NCBI GenBank assembly: GCA_964347415.1
Contig: CAYFYJ010000022.1
Span: 1 to 64,000, forward strand
Direction of reading: 5' to 3'
DNA length: 64,000 bases
DNA from: CAYFYJ01 sp964347415
GTDB taxonomy: Archaea > Aenigmatarchaeota > Aenigmatarchaeia > CG10238-14
Shown in pieces: positions 16,562-24,274 of this stretch; the stretch's first letter is position 1, and each line of letters begins with the position of its first letter. Made by a program: the position numbers and the translations under genes. The notes below the pieces were generated by a model. That model had not been told where the DNA came from. It ran no database searches and saw only the letters and a list, made by a program, of their open reading frames with translations.

Positions 16562-18307
16562 TTACTTTTCTGAGACTACTTTATACCCGAATATATCAGA
16601 AACACCGACTTTTAATGCCTTCTTCTCTTTCTTTTCTTTAGTTTTTTCTTCTTTTACTATTGGTAAAGCCTTTTCCAATGACGTTACGGTTCCTAACTGT
16701 TTCATGATTTTTTTAGGATTTTTATAATATTCATTAATGGTTTTTCTTACTTCAACAAAGTCCTTTTTACCAGTTTTAACCATCCATTCCAATATTGATT
16801 TCCTTTTTGTTATTTCTTCGATGATACTCTCAACATTTATTCCTTTATTTTGGGCTATTTTCTTCAGAAGGTGACTATCTTTGTTGAATTTAAATGAATC
16901 GCTTTTTGGGTCCCATTCAACTGAACGAAATACTTCTGGTGTAAAAGATTCATGTTCTACTGATATGATCTCATCGACCAACTGTATTCTCCTAGCAGAT
17001 TTCCCCCTTTCCTTTGCATGAACCATAACAGCTATGACATCTAAACTCTCGACTAGACTCGAAGACAACTCTATGGGTGGTGTAGTCAGTCTCTTTATAG
17101 CAGTATCAACAGATCCAGCGTGGAAAGTACTCATGCATGGATGACCAGAAGACATCCCTTGGAACATCACATAGGCCTCTTTACCTCTAACTTCACCGAC
17201 GATAACATAATCTGGGTTTTGTCTAAAAGATCCTTTTAACAGATCGAAAAGTGTTATTTCCCCATATTTTTCTCCTGTTGGCATAGGGATTCCAAAACCT
17301 ATTCTTGTGACAGATGGTATCCAGTGTTCATGTGGGAGCCTTAATTCCCTAGTGTCTTCTATACTGACAATTTTTGCTTCAGGTGGAATAAACATAGATA
17401 TGCTATTGAGGAAACTAGTTTTTCCAGTAGCAACACCCCCCGATATCATTACGGAAACCCCACTTTCTACTAAATACCAAAAGTATGCCATTACGGTCGG
17501 GGAAGCTGTTCCTAATAAAATCTGATCTATTGGTGAGAATGGTCTTTGAGCAAATTTTCTTATAGAGAATGTTGGTCCCCTAGTCGCGACATCCCCGGCT
17601 AAAGTGGCGTTCACTCTACTACCATCAGGTAATGTACCATCAAGAATCGGTTCAGCATAACTCACGTATCTACCACATCTCTCAGAAAGTTTAATAACAA
17701 ATTCACGTAAAGTACCCTTTTTCTCAAAAACAATATTAGTCTTTATAGAACCGTATTTTCTGTGAACAACATAAATCGGTATATTGATACCATCACAACC
17801 AATGTCTTCGAGCCAAGGATCTCTTACTAGAGGTTCTATCTCATTCAGACCAACATAATTCCTGTATATATAATACATAATTCTAGTATACTGCTCTGGT
17901 CTTACTGGGATCGAAAATTCTTTCACAACTTTTTTTATCTGTTCTTCCAAGTATCCTATTGCTTTTGGCGTCGATCTCATGGATGAAAGACCAACCTCAA
18001 TCACGTCAATCAGATTAGAAGAAATCTTTTGTAGAATTTGTTTTTCTTGCTCAGTTAATTTTGGTTCTTCTAAGATGTAATTTAACTGCTTCTCACTCGG
18101 GTTCCATATTATGTGAGCGTAAGCGAATGGCAATATCAAGGGATAACGAACATCCACTTTCGTCAGAACATCAGTAGGTGGTAGTTCTACGAATGCTTTA
18201 GGGAGTTCTATTTGAAAACCAGGTCGTTCTTCCTCCTTTTCAGGCTTTCCCTTCTTTAATTTTCTCCACAAAACTCCTTTTAGACCTTTAATTTTTTCTA
18301 ATACCAT
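16562..18307 (-). CDS. Type II/IV secretion ATPase (VirB11/FlaI/TadA-type)
   Basis: 581 residues. Hexameric ATPase that powers pilus or archaellum assembly. It has an N-terminal domain of about 270 residues, Walker A SGGVATGKTS, Asp box VSIEDTREL, Walker B PDYVIVGEVRG and His box GHPCMSTFHAGS. The Lys-rich C-terminal tail (KEEKTKEKKEKKALK) is unusual but low complexity. It heads the platform genes and follows the eS26-like gene by 8 bases. No archaellum ArlH/FlaH-type partner is visible, favouring a pilus over a rotary archaellum. Confidence 0.92.
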   Translation of the reverse strand: MVLEKIKGLKGVLWRKLKKGKPEKEEERPGFQIELPKAFVELPPTDVLTKVDVRYPLILPFAYAHIIWNPSEKQLNYILEEPKLTEQEKQILQKISSNLIDVIEVGLSSMRSTPKAIGYLEEQIKKVVKEFSIPVRPEQYTRIMYYIYRNYVGLNEIEPLVRDPWLEDIGCDGINIPIYVVHRKYGSIKTNIVFEKKGTLREFVIKLSERCGRYVSYAEPILDGTLPDGSRVNATLAGDVATRGPTFSIRKFAQRPFSPIDQILLGTASPTVMAYFWYLVESGVSVMISGGVATGKTSFLNSISMFIPPEAKIVSIEDTRELRLPHEHWIPSVTRIGFGIPMPTGEKYGEITLFDLLKGSFRQNPDYVIVGEVRGKEAYVMFQGMSSGHPCMSTFHAGSVDTAIKRLTTPPIELSSSLVESLDVIAVMVHAKERGKSARRIQLVDEIISVEHESFTPEVFRSVEWDPKSDSFKFNKDSHLLKKIAQNKGINVESIIEEITKRKSILEWMVKTGKKDFVEVRKTINEYYKNPKKIMKQLGTVTSLEKALPIVKEEKTKEKKEKKALKVGVSDIFGYKVVSEK

Positions 18308-18315
18308 CTGATCAT

Positions 18316-18597
18316 TTAATATAAGTGTTTTTTTCTAACAGATTTTCCCCTTTTTACGATGTGGTAGAATCTTGCACACTTTGGGCATACTCTTAGTCGC
18401 CGATTCATTAAATGTAAGAATTTTCTGTTTATTTGTTGTAATATTATTGGGTCCCTTATTCTGAAGCCCTTACGTACTGTGAAGGTCTTCCATCTAGGAA
18501 CAAGCCTACCGCATCTATCACATCTGATTACCCCTTCTTTCCCTCTGGTTTTAGTGTGTTTATATTTTCTTGTGTAAGGTGCTGTCGATACTGGCAA
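18316..18597 (-). CDS. Probable ribosomal protein eS26 (TTG start)
   Basis: 93 basic residues with two zinc CxxC pairs: IRCDRCGRLVPRWK and RLRVCPKCARFYHIVKRG, followed by a basic KSVRKKHLY end. The layout (Cys pair, VP, long middle, Cys pair, basic tail) resembles eS26, but identity is low to my eye and a generic zinc ribbon protein cannot be excluded. The start is TTG 18597, supported by AGGTGA about 8 bases upstream. It precedes the pilus ATPase gene by 8 bases. Confidence 0.55.
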   Translation of the reverse strand: MPVSTAPYTRKYKHTKTRGKEGVIRCDRCGRLVPRWKTFTVRKGFRIRDPIILQQINRKFLHLMNRRLRVCPKCARFYHIVKRGKSVRKKHLY

Positions 18598-18724
18598 AAA
18601 ATTTTCACCTCTTTACAATTATTATTCTTCTTTCCAGAGTTTAAAGGTTAAATTGTTTATGTTTTTGATAGAATAACAGGATTTGTGACAAAAATTTAAA
18701 TACAAACTCATACAACTAATGATA

Positions 18725-18763
18725 GCGCGTACTCACTGTAGAATTGCAGAAATGGGTGCGTGC
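18725..18763 (+). promoter_or_regulatory. Structured 5' leader hairpin of rtcB
   Basis: A TATA-like ATTTAAATA at about 18695-18703 predicts transcription starting near 18722. The transcript would then begin with a hairpin: 11-bp stem GCGCGTACTCA/TGGGTGCGTGC (18725-18735 with 18753-18763, with G-U pairs), a 3-nt AAA bulge on the 3' side, a 5-bp helix CTGTA/TGCAG and a GAAT loop. The SD GGTGAT (18791-18796) and ATG 18800 lie downstream and are not occluded. The helix-bulge-helix shape resembles half of a tRNA-splicing motif; a regulatory role is inferred. Confidence 0.5.
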
Positions 18764-18799
18764 AGTTAATCCTGTACGTATTCAAATTTAGGTGATTTT

Positions 18800-20254
18800 A
18801 TGGGTTTAAAGGAAAAACTAAAGAAGGTTGGGGATTGTCAGTATGAATTGTCTAAAGTAGCTAAACCAGGGATGAAAGTGCCTGCGCTACTTTTTTTATC
18901 AGAAAAATTACTCAAACAACTCGAAGAAGGAGCAATTGAACAGATTGCAAACGTGGCTTTTCTTCCTGGAATTTACAAACACTCCATCGCTTTACCTGAT
19001 ATGCATTTTGGTTATGGTTTTCCTATTGGTGGAGTCGCGGCATTGGATTATGAGGAAGGAGGGTTAAGTCCTGGTGGAATTGGTTTTGATATCAACTGTG
19101 GTGTACGTTTACTAAAAACTAACCTGATTAAAAAAGATGTTATACCAAAATTATCGGACTTGATAGAAAGTATTTTTAGGAATGTCCCAGCAGGCGTTGG
19201 TAGAGGAGGAAAAGTAAGACTATCTAATAGTAGATTAAAGAACGAAGTTTTAGAGGCTGGAGCAAAATGGGCTGTTGAGAATGGTTATGGCAAAGAAAGG
19301 GATTTGAAATTCTTGGAAGAAGGAGGTTGCATGAAAGATGCTAACTCAAATGCCGTTAGTGAAAAAGCTTTAACTAGAGGTGCTCCACAACTAGGAACTT
19401 TAGGAGCGGGTAATCATTTCTTAGAAATTCAATATGTAGAGAAAATCTATCTTCCCAAAATTGCAAAAATCTTTGGAATAAACAATGAGAATCAAGTATG
19501 CGTCATGATTCACACTGGCTCAAGAGGGTTTGGGCATCAGGTCTGTACGGACTATCTAAGAATTCTAGAGAATGCCTTCAGGGATAAAGTCAAGAAATTA
19601 CCAGATCGAGAATTGGTTTATGCACCATCAGGAACAAAAGAATGTGATAATTATTACCAAGCCATGGCTTGTGCTGTTAATTTTGCTTTCTGTAACAGAC
19701 AGATGATAACTCATTGGGTTAGGGAAAGTATTATTAAAACCTTGAACATGAATGAAGAAGATGCCGGATTGGATGTAGTTTATGGAGTTGCTCATAATGT
19801 GGGTAAGATCGAAGAACATAAAGTGAATGGTGAGAAGAAGAAAGTATACATTCATAGAAAGGGAGCTACACGCGCCTTTGGTCCAGGAACTTCTGATATT
19901 CCTGAAATTTATAAAGATATTGGGCAGCCAGCTATAATTCCTGGTAGCATGGGGACAGGAAGTTATGTTTTGATTGGTACTGAACAGGCTAAAGATTTGA
20001 CTTTCTCTAGCGTTTGTCATGGGGCAGGAAGACTAATGTCAAGACATAAAGCGTTGAAAAGATTCCGTGGAGAGACAGTGAAACAGACATTGAAAGAAAG
20101 AGGAATTCTAGTTAGATCTGCGAGTTGGAAAGGGATAGCTGAAGAAGCACCAAGAGTTTACAAGGATGTGGATGAAGTTGTAAGAGTTTGTCAAGAAGCT
20201 GGTATTGCGAAAATAGTTGCTAAATTAAGGCCGATGGGTGTTGTTAAGGGTTAA
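18800..20254 (+). CDS. rtcB: tRNA-splicing ligase RtcB
   Basis: 484 residues, full length, no intein. GTP- and Mn-dependent RNA ligase that joins 2',3'-cyclic phosphate to 5'-OH ends after tRNA intron removal. Signature motifs are PDMHFGYGFPIGG, GFDINCGVR, GTLGAGNHFLE, MIHTGSRGFGHQ, HRKGATRAFGPG, PGSMGTGSYV and the guanylylated His in VCHGAGRLMSR. SD GGTGAT precedes ATG 18800. It ends in a 4-base overlap with convergent archease. At least three tRNA genes in this window need splicing. Confidence 0.97.
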   Translation: MGLKEKLKKVGDCQYELSKVAKPGMKVPALLFLSEKLLKQLEEGAIEQIANVAFLPGIYKHSIALPDMHFGYGFPIGGVAALDYEEGGLSPGGIGFDINCGVRLLKTNLIKKDVIPKLSDLIESIFRNVPAGVGRGGKVRLSNSRLKNEVLEAGAKWAVENGYGKERDLKFLEEGGCMKDANSNAVSEKALTRGAPQLGTLGAGNHFLEIQYVEKIYLPKIAKIFGINNENQVCVMIHTGSRGFGHQVCTDYLRILENAFRDKVKKLPDRELVYAPSGTKECDNYYQAMACAVNFAFCNRQMITHWVRESIIKTLNMNEEDAGLDVVYGVAHNVGKIEEHKVNGEKKKVYIHRKGATRAFGPGTSDIPEIYKDIGQPAIIPGSMGTGSYVLIGTEQAKDLTFSSVCHGAGRLMSRHKALKRFRGETVKQTLKERGILVRSASWKGIAEEAPRVYKDVDEVVRVCQEAGIAKIVAKLRPMGVVKG

Positions 20255-20673
20255 ATATCAACGATAACTTTTGCTTTCCATCCCCCATTCAATTTTTCGA
20301 TTTCCATCTTATGATAAGTAGCAGCTTTAACTTCAGTTCTTACTTCATGTTTTTTTATATCTATTTTTTCTCCATAAAGAACAGCTTTTAATTCCATTTT
20401 TTCTTCGTCTATTTTCACTTCAAACTTTGAAAACGCAAGATTATCAGAGCCATAGAATATGAGAAGCTCATTAAGCCAAGCAAACAACAGACCCTTAAGA
20501 TCGTCATTCTTAACTTTCAAAGTCTTTTTAACCTTTGGTTTGATTTGTTTTGTGTTAACCATAACCTCAAACATTGCCAAAGCAGCATTCTCAAAAAGTT
20601 CATTTAAACCCTTCCCATAAGCAGCAAAAGCAGTATCCGCCGTAGTTATATCCAAAAACTCAAACTTCTTCAT
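20251..20673 (-). CDS. Archease
   Basis: 140 residues. Archease stimulates RtcB guanylylation and turnover. FEFLDITTADTAFAAYGKGLNELFENAALAMFEVM is the family N-terminus, with the acidic metal-site residues (the D of ADTAF), and the C-terminus ends KAKVIVDI with the conserved terminal acidic position. Convergent, overlapping rtcB by 4 bases; the pairing with the ligase is functionally meaningful. Confidence 0.93.
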   Translation of the reverse strand: MKKFEFLDITTADTAFAAYGKGLNELFENAALAMFEVMVNTKQIKPKVKKTLKVKNDDLKGLLFAWLNELLIFYGSDNLAFSKFEVKIDEEKMELKAVLYGEKIDIKKHEVRTEVKAATYHKMEIEKLNGGWKAKVIVDI

Positions 20674-20717
20674 AATATTAATATATCCTTAAAATTTAAA
20701 GAAGACAACAAAATTTT

Positions 20718-20876
20718 CTAACCGAAAACTCCTAAAATTAGTTCGAATATAACTACTGCTACGCAGATGGCTACGACATATTTAGGCTTAACTTTAATCT
20801 GATCTTTTGCCGCTTCTCCGTATCTGACTAATCCAGCCATACCTACAGGCATTCTGACTCTGTCTTTTTTAGCCAT
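20718..20876 (-). CDS. secG: Preprotein translocase subunit Sec61-beta
   Basis: 52 residues. MAKKDRVRMPVGMAGLVRYG is the canonical archaeal Sec61-beta N-terminus (RMP..MAGLVRY), followed by KPKYVV and a single C-terminal membrane helix of about 18 residues ending GVFG. Tail-anchored accessory subunit of the SecYE translocon. Located just downstream of the RNase P RNA on the same strand. Confidence 0.93.
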   Translation of the reverse strand: MAKKDRVRMPVGMAGLVRYGEAAKDQIKVKPKYVVAICVAVVIFELILGVFG

Positions 20877-20915
20877 ACTATCACTCAATAATTAACTCAG
20901 TGAAAATATAAAAAT

Positions 20916-21139
20916 GAGTGTGTTGGTTTTAGTCCGTCTTCTGTTTTTAAGATAGCATTCGTCTAAGCGCTTTTCGCTTGCACCTCATTGGATGTGACCG
21001 ATCCGTTTCATCCATTTGCATGGTATCGTTTCTGATATCGACCACGAACTTCTCAGTCCACTTTCTAGCATCCTAAGGTGGACGGAACTTCCTCACCTTT
21101 CTTTTGAAGGAAAGGCGAAGCTATCTAACCAACTCACTC
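20916..21139 (-). ncRNA. rnpB: RNase P RNA, compact archaeal type
   Basis: Catalytic RNA for tRNA 5' maturation. On the minus strand the 5' and 3' ends pair as P1 (GAGTGAGTTGGTT with AACCAACACACTC, 12 of 13). P2 is AGATAGC/GCTATCT and P3 is CGCCTTTC/GAAAGGTG. Conserved blocks visible are GAGGAAGTTCC (CR-I/P4 5'), AGAAACGATACC, GGATGAAACGG, and GACGAATGCTATCT with ACAGAAGACGG (CR-V/P4 3'). At about 224 nt it is shorter than the roughly 300-nt RNAs of many euryarchaea. Confidence 0.88.
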
Positions 21140-21176
21140 AAAGGTTTATTAGAAGAAGTAGTATTTAAATGTTTAA

Positions 21177-21758
21177 TTATTCTTTTGCAGTAAAATCTTC
21201 TAACTTGTACTTGAACTCCTTTTCTCCCCTGCCCTTTAAAATTTCTCTAGCCAGGAGCCAGTATATGACACCGAGTGATTTCCTACCTTTGTTGTTGCAA
21301 GGTATGACTAAATCAATATTTCTAGTCTCGTTGAAAGTGTCACATAGAGCGATTATCGGAATCCTACTGTTCAAGGCCTCCTTTAAAGCCTGATAGTCAG
21401 AAAGAGGGTCTGTTAGAATTACAATGTCAGGTTCCATAAACTTCTCATAATTCGGGTTGGTTAATGTCCCTGGCATAAACCTTCCGATGATAAAATCACA
21501 TTTCACAGCTTCAGCGAGTTTTTTTATCGGTAAGTGTGAGTTTAACTTCCTGCCGACTACGAGAATTTTCTTTTTATCGGCTAAAAACTTCGCAGCAACA
21601 CGGAGACGTTCATCTAGAGTTTTTAAATCCAAGACCGCTAAGCCGTCTTCCCTAACTTTGTATACAAACCTCTTCATATCCTTGGTCCTGGATTTCATTC
21701 CTATGTGTATACCTGCAGACAAATAATCTTGTTTCGGTATTAAAAACTCTTCTGGCAT
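21177..21758 (-). CDS. rps2: 30S ribosomal protein uS2
   Basis: 193 residues. Starts PEEFLIPKQDYLSAGIHIGMKSRTKDMKRF and contains GRFMPGTLTNPNYEKFMEPD, the archaeal uS2 signature, plus PIIALCDTFNETRNIDLVIPCNNKGRKSLG. Full length for archaea. Lies downstream of the aIF2-alpha-PAC2 pair on the same strand and may share its transcript. Confidence 0.96.
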   Translation of the reverse strand: MPEEFLIPKQDYLSAGIHIGMKSRTKDMKRFVYKVREDGLAVLDLKTLDERLRVAAKFLADKKKILVVGRKLNSHLPIKKLAEAVKCDFIIGRFMPGTLTNPNYEKFMEPDIVILTDPLSDYQALKEALNSRIPIIALCDTFNETRNIDLVIPCNNKGRKSLGVIYWLLAREILKGRGEKEFKYKLEDFTAKE

Positions 21759-21791
21759 GAATTCACTTTATAAACGAGAAATCTTATAAGT

Positions 21792-22607
21792 TTATCCTAT
21801 GTACTTCAACTGTTCTTTCGACGCGGGCGGTTTTTTCATTTGCTGTGCTAATAATTGCTTTATGGCTCGATGCTGAACCTTTTCTATTTTCTTCATGAAC
21901 TCTTCCATCTCTTTTACTTTATCCTTGAGTTTTGACATGTCGATCTTAATGTTAAGGACTTTAGTTAATATCTTCAATACGACTTCTGCACTCCTTGGAT
22001 CAGGAATTATTGGGAAGCCGGATGTTTCTCCTAAGAGGCATATGCCTTTCATTCCTCTGTATCTACCCAAACCCAAGAAAAGACCTGAAGCTCCAACAAT
22101 CGTCCCAACCTTACTACCGGCTTGGAAATCGATGCCGTATCCTTTATATTTTTTCATAACATCTGGTTCACTGACTGCACCTATCACCTTAGGTTGTTTT
22201 TCTAGCTTACCCACATTCAAACCAGCTATAGTAACGATTTCTTTCACTCCATACTTTTCCAAAAAATCTAAAACCGTTTCAACGATCTCATAATGTCCTG
22301 TTGGATCGATGCTCTGACTATCACCGATTAGAATTATCAAATCCCTCTGGTTTTTTTTCTTAGCCTTCCAATAATAGAATTCATTTTTTAGAACATGGAC
22401 AGCTGAACTCTGATGCAGGAGAACAAAAGGTAAAAAATGGGCTGAAAACAATTCAGCAAACTCTTGAGCTCCTAATTGTTCAGCTAAATAACCAGCAGCT
22501 ATTCTACCAACATTACCAACCCCTGGTAATCCTTCTACGAACACAGGGTTGTTCAACTTTGGAATCTTTTTAAATACTCTAATTCTAGTCCCGTCCAATT
22601 CATTCAC
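21792..22607 (-). CDS. PAC2 family protein (proteasome assembly chaperone-like)
   Basis: 271 residues. PVFVEGLPGVGNVGRIAAGYLAEQL at the N-terminus, a middle ILIGDSQS and a GASGLFLGLGRYRGMKGICLLGETSGF block identify the archaeal PAC2/ATP-grasp-like family, thought to chaperone proteasome assembly. The C-terminal 60 residues are helical and basic. It overlaps the aIF2-alpha end by 8 bases; this neighbourhood is conserved in archaea, though the nop10 gene usually between them is absent here. Confidence 0.88.
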   Translation of the reverse strand: MNELDGTRIRVFKKIPKLNNPVFVEGLPGVGNVGRIAAGYLAEQLGAQEFAELFSAHFLPFVLLHQSSAVHVLKNEFYYWKAKKKNQRDLIILIGDSQSIDPTGHYEIVETVLDFLEKYGVKEIVTIAGLNVGKLEKQPKVIGAVSEPDVMKKYKGYGIDFQAGSKVGTIVGASGLFLGLGRYRGMKGICLLGETSGFPIIPDPRSAEVVLKILTKVLNIKIDMSKLKDKVKEMEEFMKKIEKVQHRAIKQLLAQQMKKPPASKEQLKYIG

Positions 22608-23370
22608 CTATCATCTTAAAACTTGCTTCGCCTTCTTTAAGATTTGAGATAGCAGCAGTTAAATTTTCTTTAAGTTCCTTCTTCGCCATCTTTGGATCTT
22701 CACTCACTATCTCAACACTGTATTTCGGCGCGCTAATATATTTTATGTTTACTCTATATTTATTGGTTAGGTTATTCAAGAACTTTTTTATGTGTTCGAT
22801 GCCGTCGCCAGAGTAGGATTTTACATCTAGTTCAGCCTTTATCTTCACCTTTTTCCTCTGAATATTTTCCTTTGCGATTTTGTGTATAATTTTTGCCCAT
22901 TTTGGTTCAATACCTTTACTTGTTAACGCTTCTTGGGACCTTGAAGCAAGGTCAAAGGCATTGAATATTTCCCCGAACTCTTTTTGTAGTTGAAAGCCAA
23001 TCTCTTCATAGACTTTATCCAGAGTCATTTTTTGCTTCTTTGCTATCTTTTCGAGAATTTTTTCAGCCTTTTGTTCACGTTTATAAGCTTGCATTTTTCT
23101 AGTCCTGTCGATCCTAGCAACTCTCTTCAAACTCAACTTTATATGACCTTTGTCTTCTTCCACTGCCAGTACTTTGACGACATAATTTTTGTTCGGTTTA
23201 ATGAATTTTCTGATATCCCTAACCCATTTTCCAGAAACTTCAGATATGTGGATCATACCCTCCTTCCCGGGATATTCATCTAATTTGCACATCGCAGAAT
23301 AAGGAGTGATTCTGGTAATTGAAACTATGACGATTTCTCCAATTTCAGGAAAACCCTTTCTTTTTACCAT
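22600..23370 (-). CDS. eif2A: Translation initiation factor aIF2 subunit alpha
   Basis: 256 residues. An N-terminal S1/OB domain (IGEIVIVSITRITPYSAMCKLDEYPGKEG ... HISEVSGKWVRDIRKF), a central helical domain and a C-terminal alpha-beta domain (AELDVKSYSGDGIEHIKKFLN) are the three canonical parts. It binds the gamma subunit and helps deliver initiator tRNA to the 30S subunit. Overlaps PAC2. Confidence 0.96.
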   Translation of the reverse strand: MVKRKGFPEIGEIVIVSITRITPYSAMCKLDEYPGKEGMIHISEVSGKWVRDIRKFIKPNKNYVVKVLAVEEDKGHIKLSLKRVARIDRTRKMQAYKREQKAEKILEKIAKKQKMTLDKVYEEIGFQLQKEFGEIFNAFDLASRSQEALTSKGIEPKWAKIIHKIAKENIQRKKVKIKAELDVKSYSGDGIEHIKKFLNNLTNKYRVNIKYISAPKYSVEIVSEDPKMAKKELKENLTAAISNLKEGEASFKMIGE

Positions 23371-23456
23371 TTTATCTAAATTAAGTCGTGCTAGGAAATT
23401 TAAATAAATATGCAGGGGGTGAGATTCGAACTCACGAACCGACTAACGGAGTAGGT

Positions 23457-23468
23457 TTCCCCAACGAT
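23457..23468 (-). other. Predicted 12-nt intron at 37/38 of tRNA-Leu(CAA)
   Basis: Sequence ATCGTTGGGGAA in gene orientation. CTCAA of the anticodon loop can pair with TTGGG in the intron, leaving an A-rich bulge before CCTAC, a relaxed bulge-helix motif at the canonical intron site. Confidence 0.65.
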
Positions 23469-23475
23469 CTTGAGC

Positions 23476-23506
23476 ATCGGCATCATTTAATCAGCGCTCA
23501 ATGACT
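23476..23506 (-). other. Predicted 31-nt intron in the anticodon stem (30/31) of tRNA-Leu(CAA)
   Basis: The intron contains half of a 6-bp hairpin: TTGAGC inside the intron pairs with GCTCAA at the start of the next exon, placing the 3' splice site next to a helix. Noncanonical location. Exact ends could shift by a base, but the mature stem GTAGG/CCTAC needs this interval removed. Confidence 0.7.
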
Positions 23507-23579
23507 CTACCGCCTTTGACCTGACTTGGCGACCCCTGCTTAGTAATATTCTAATAAAATTAGAAGAAAAAGAAATTTT

Positions 23580-24134
23580 TTAAGTTATCGTTTTTAATTC
23601 AGACTTAAGTCCCTCAATTTGTTTTTTAAGATCGCCAACTACTCCTTCCAAACCCTCAGTCTCAAAAGTTGCTGGTGGAAACTCTTCTTCCAAACCCTTC
23701 GGTCTCAAGAATTCTGTATCCAATGAAACAATTTTTTTATCTATCTTGTTTATTGCTAATTCTAAGAATTTCCTATTTTCATCTCTCAAACCTTCAATCT
23801 GTCTTTGGATATAGAGAGCGTTTTTGAGCATTATTATAGTAGTTTTAAGGTCGTTTATAGAGTTCAATACACTTCTATACTTATCTATCTTAACGAATAA
23901 TGGAGCGAATGCTGGTCTTTGAGGCTTCGATACTGGAGTTGGTGGAACTTCTGAGATCGTTGGGCTCTCTTCCTCCACTGGTTGTTGTTCTGTGAGCATT
24001 GTCTCTGATGTTGATTCTTCTTCTGGTTTTTCTTCTACGTCTATTGTCATTTCGGGTTCGAATTTTCTATCTCTTACCATGTCTTTAAGTTCCTCTAAAT
24101 CTTCCTCTTTACTCTTTCTTCTGAAAAATGCCAT
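23580..24134 (-). CDS. Coiled-coil hypothetical protein
   Basis: 184 residues. A basic-acidic N-terminus (MAFFRRKSKEEDLEEL) and a Pro/Glu-rich disordered stretch (35-80) lead into a conserved-looking core APLFVKIDKYRSVLNSINDLKTTI, then a coiled coil (IEGLRDENRKFLELAINKIDKKI) and a second short coil at the C-terminus. I recall similar proteins in DPANN and other archaea but no assigned function. It could be a scaffold or cell-division-associated adaptor; this is speculative. Confidence 0.6.
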   Translation of the reverse strand: MAFFRRKSKEEDLEELKDMVRDRKFEPEMTIDVEEKPEEESTSETMLTEQQPVEEESPTISEVPPTPVSKPQRPAFAPLFVKIDKYRSVLNSINDLKTTIIMLKNALYIQRQIEGLRDENRKFLELAINKIDKKIVSLDTEFLRPKGLEEEFPPATFETEGLEGVVGDLKKQIEGLKSELKTIT

Positions 24135-24200
24135 GTAAACCCTCCAAATAATTTATCAAATTTTTTAGTAAATAAAGTTATGGTTTTTCAGAAGATTTAA

Positions 24201-24274
24201 TGCGGCCGCCGGGATTTGAACCCGGGTCGCAAGCTTGGCAAGCTCGTATCATAACCAGGCTAGACCACAGCCGC
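24201..24274 (-). tRNA. tRNA-Gly (GCC)
   Basis: 74 nt. Acceptor GCGGCTG/CGGCCGC (one G-U pair) with discriminator A, anticodon loop TTGCCAA giving GCC, T-arm CCGGG/CCCGG. Its 5' end abuts the stop codon of the upstream small gene (24275) with no intervening base, so it must be cut out of that mRNA or have an internal promoter. Confidence 0.93.

Larger units (their letters stand above)
23411..23539 (-). tRNA. tRNA-Leu (CAA) with two predicted introns
   Basis: 129-nt gene. Exons align base for base with tRNA-Leu(TAG) at 8357-8442: same acceptor, D-arm, variable arm TCCGTTAGTCGG and T-arm, differing only at position 9 and one D-loop base. Removing 31 nt after GTAG (between positions 30 and 31) and 12 nt after CTCAAG (37/38) yields anticodon arm GTAGG-CTCAAGA-CCTAC, a perfect stem with anticodon CAA, and a mature length of exactly 86 nt, equal to the paralog. 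No single-intron model gives a Leu anticodon. Confidence 0.85.

Noticed and set aside
9503..18307. Archaellum (rotary flagellum) operon
   Set aside because: No ArlH, ArlX/ArlC-D/E-F-G type genes are visible and the platform is split as in Tad/pilus systems, so a pilus-like apparatus is more likely.
23411..23539. Intronless or single-intron tRNA reading with CAT anticodon
   Set aside because: It leaves an A-C mismatch in the stem and contradicts the Leu-type body with its long variable arm; the two-intron Leu model fits exactly.
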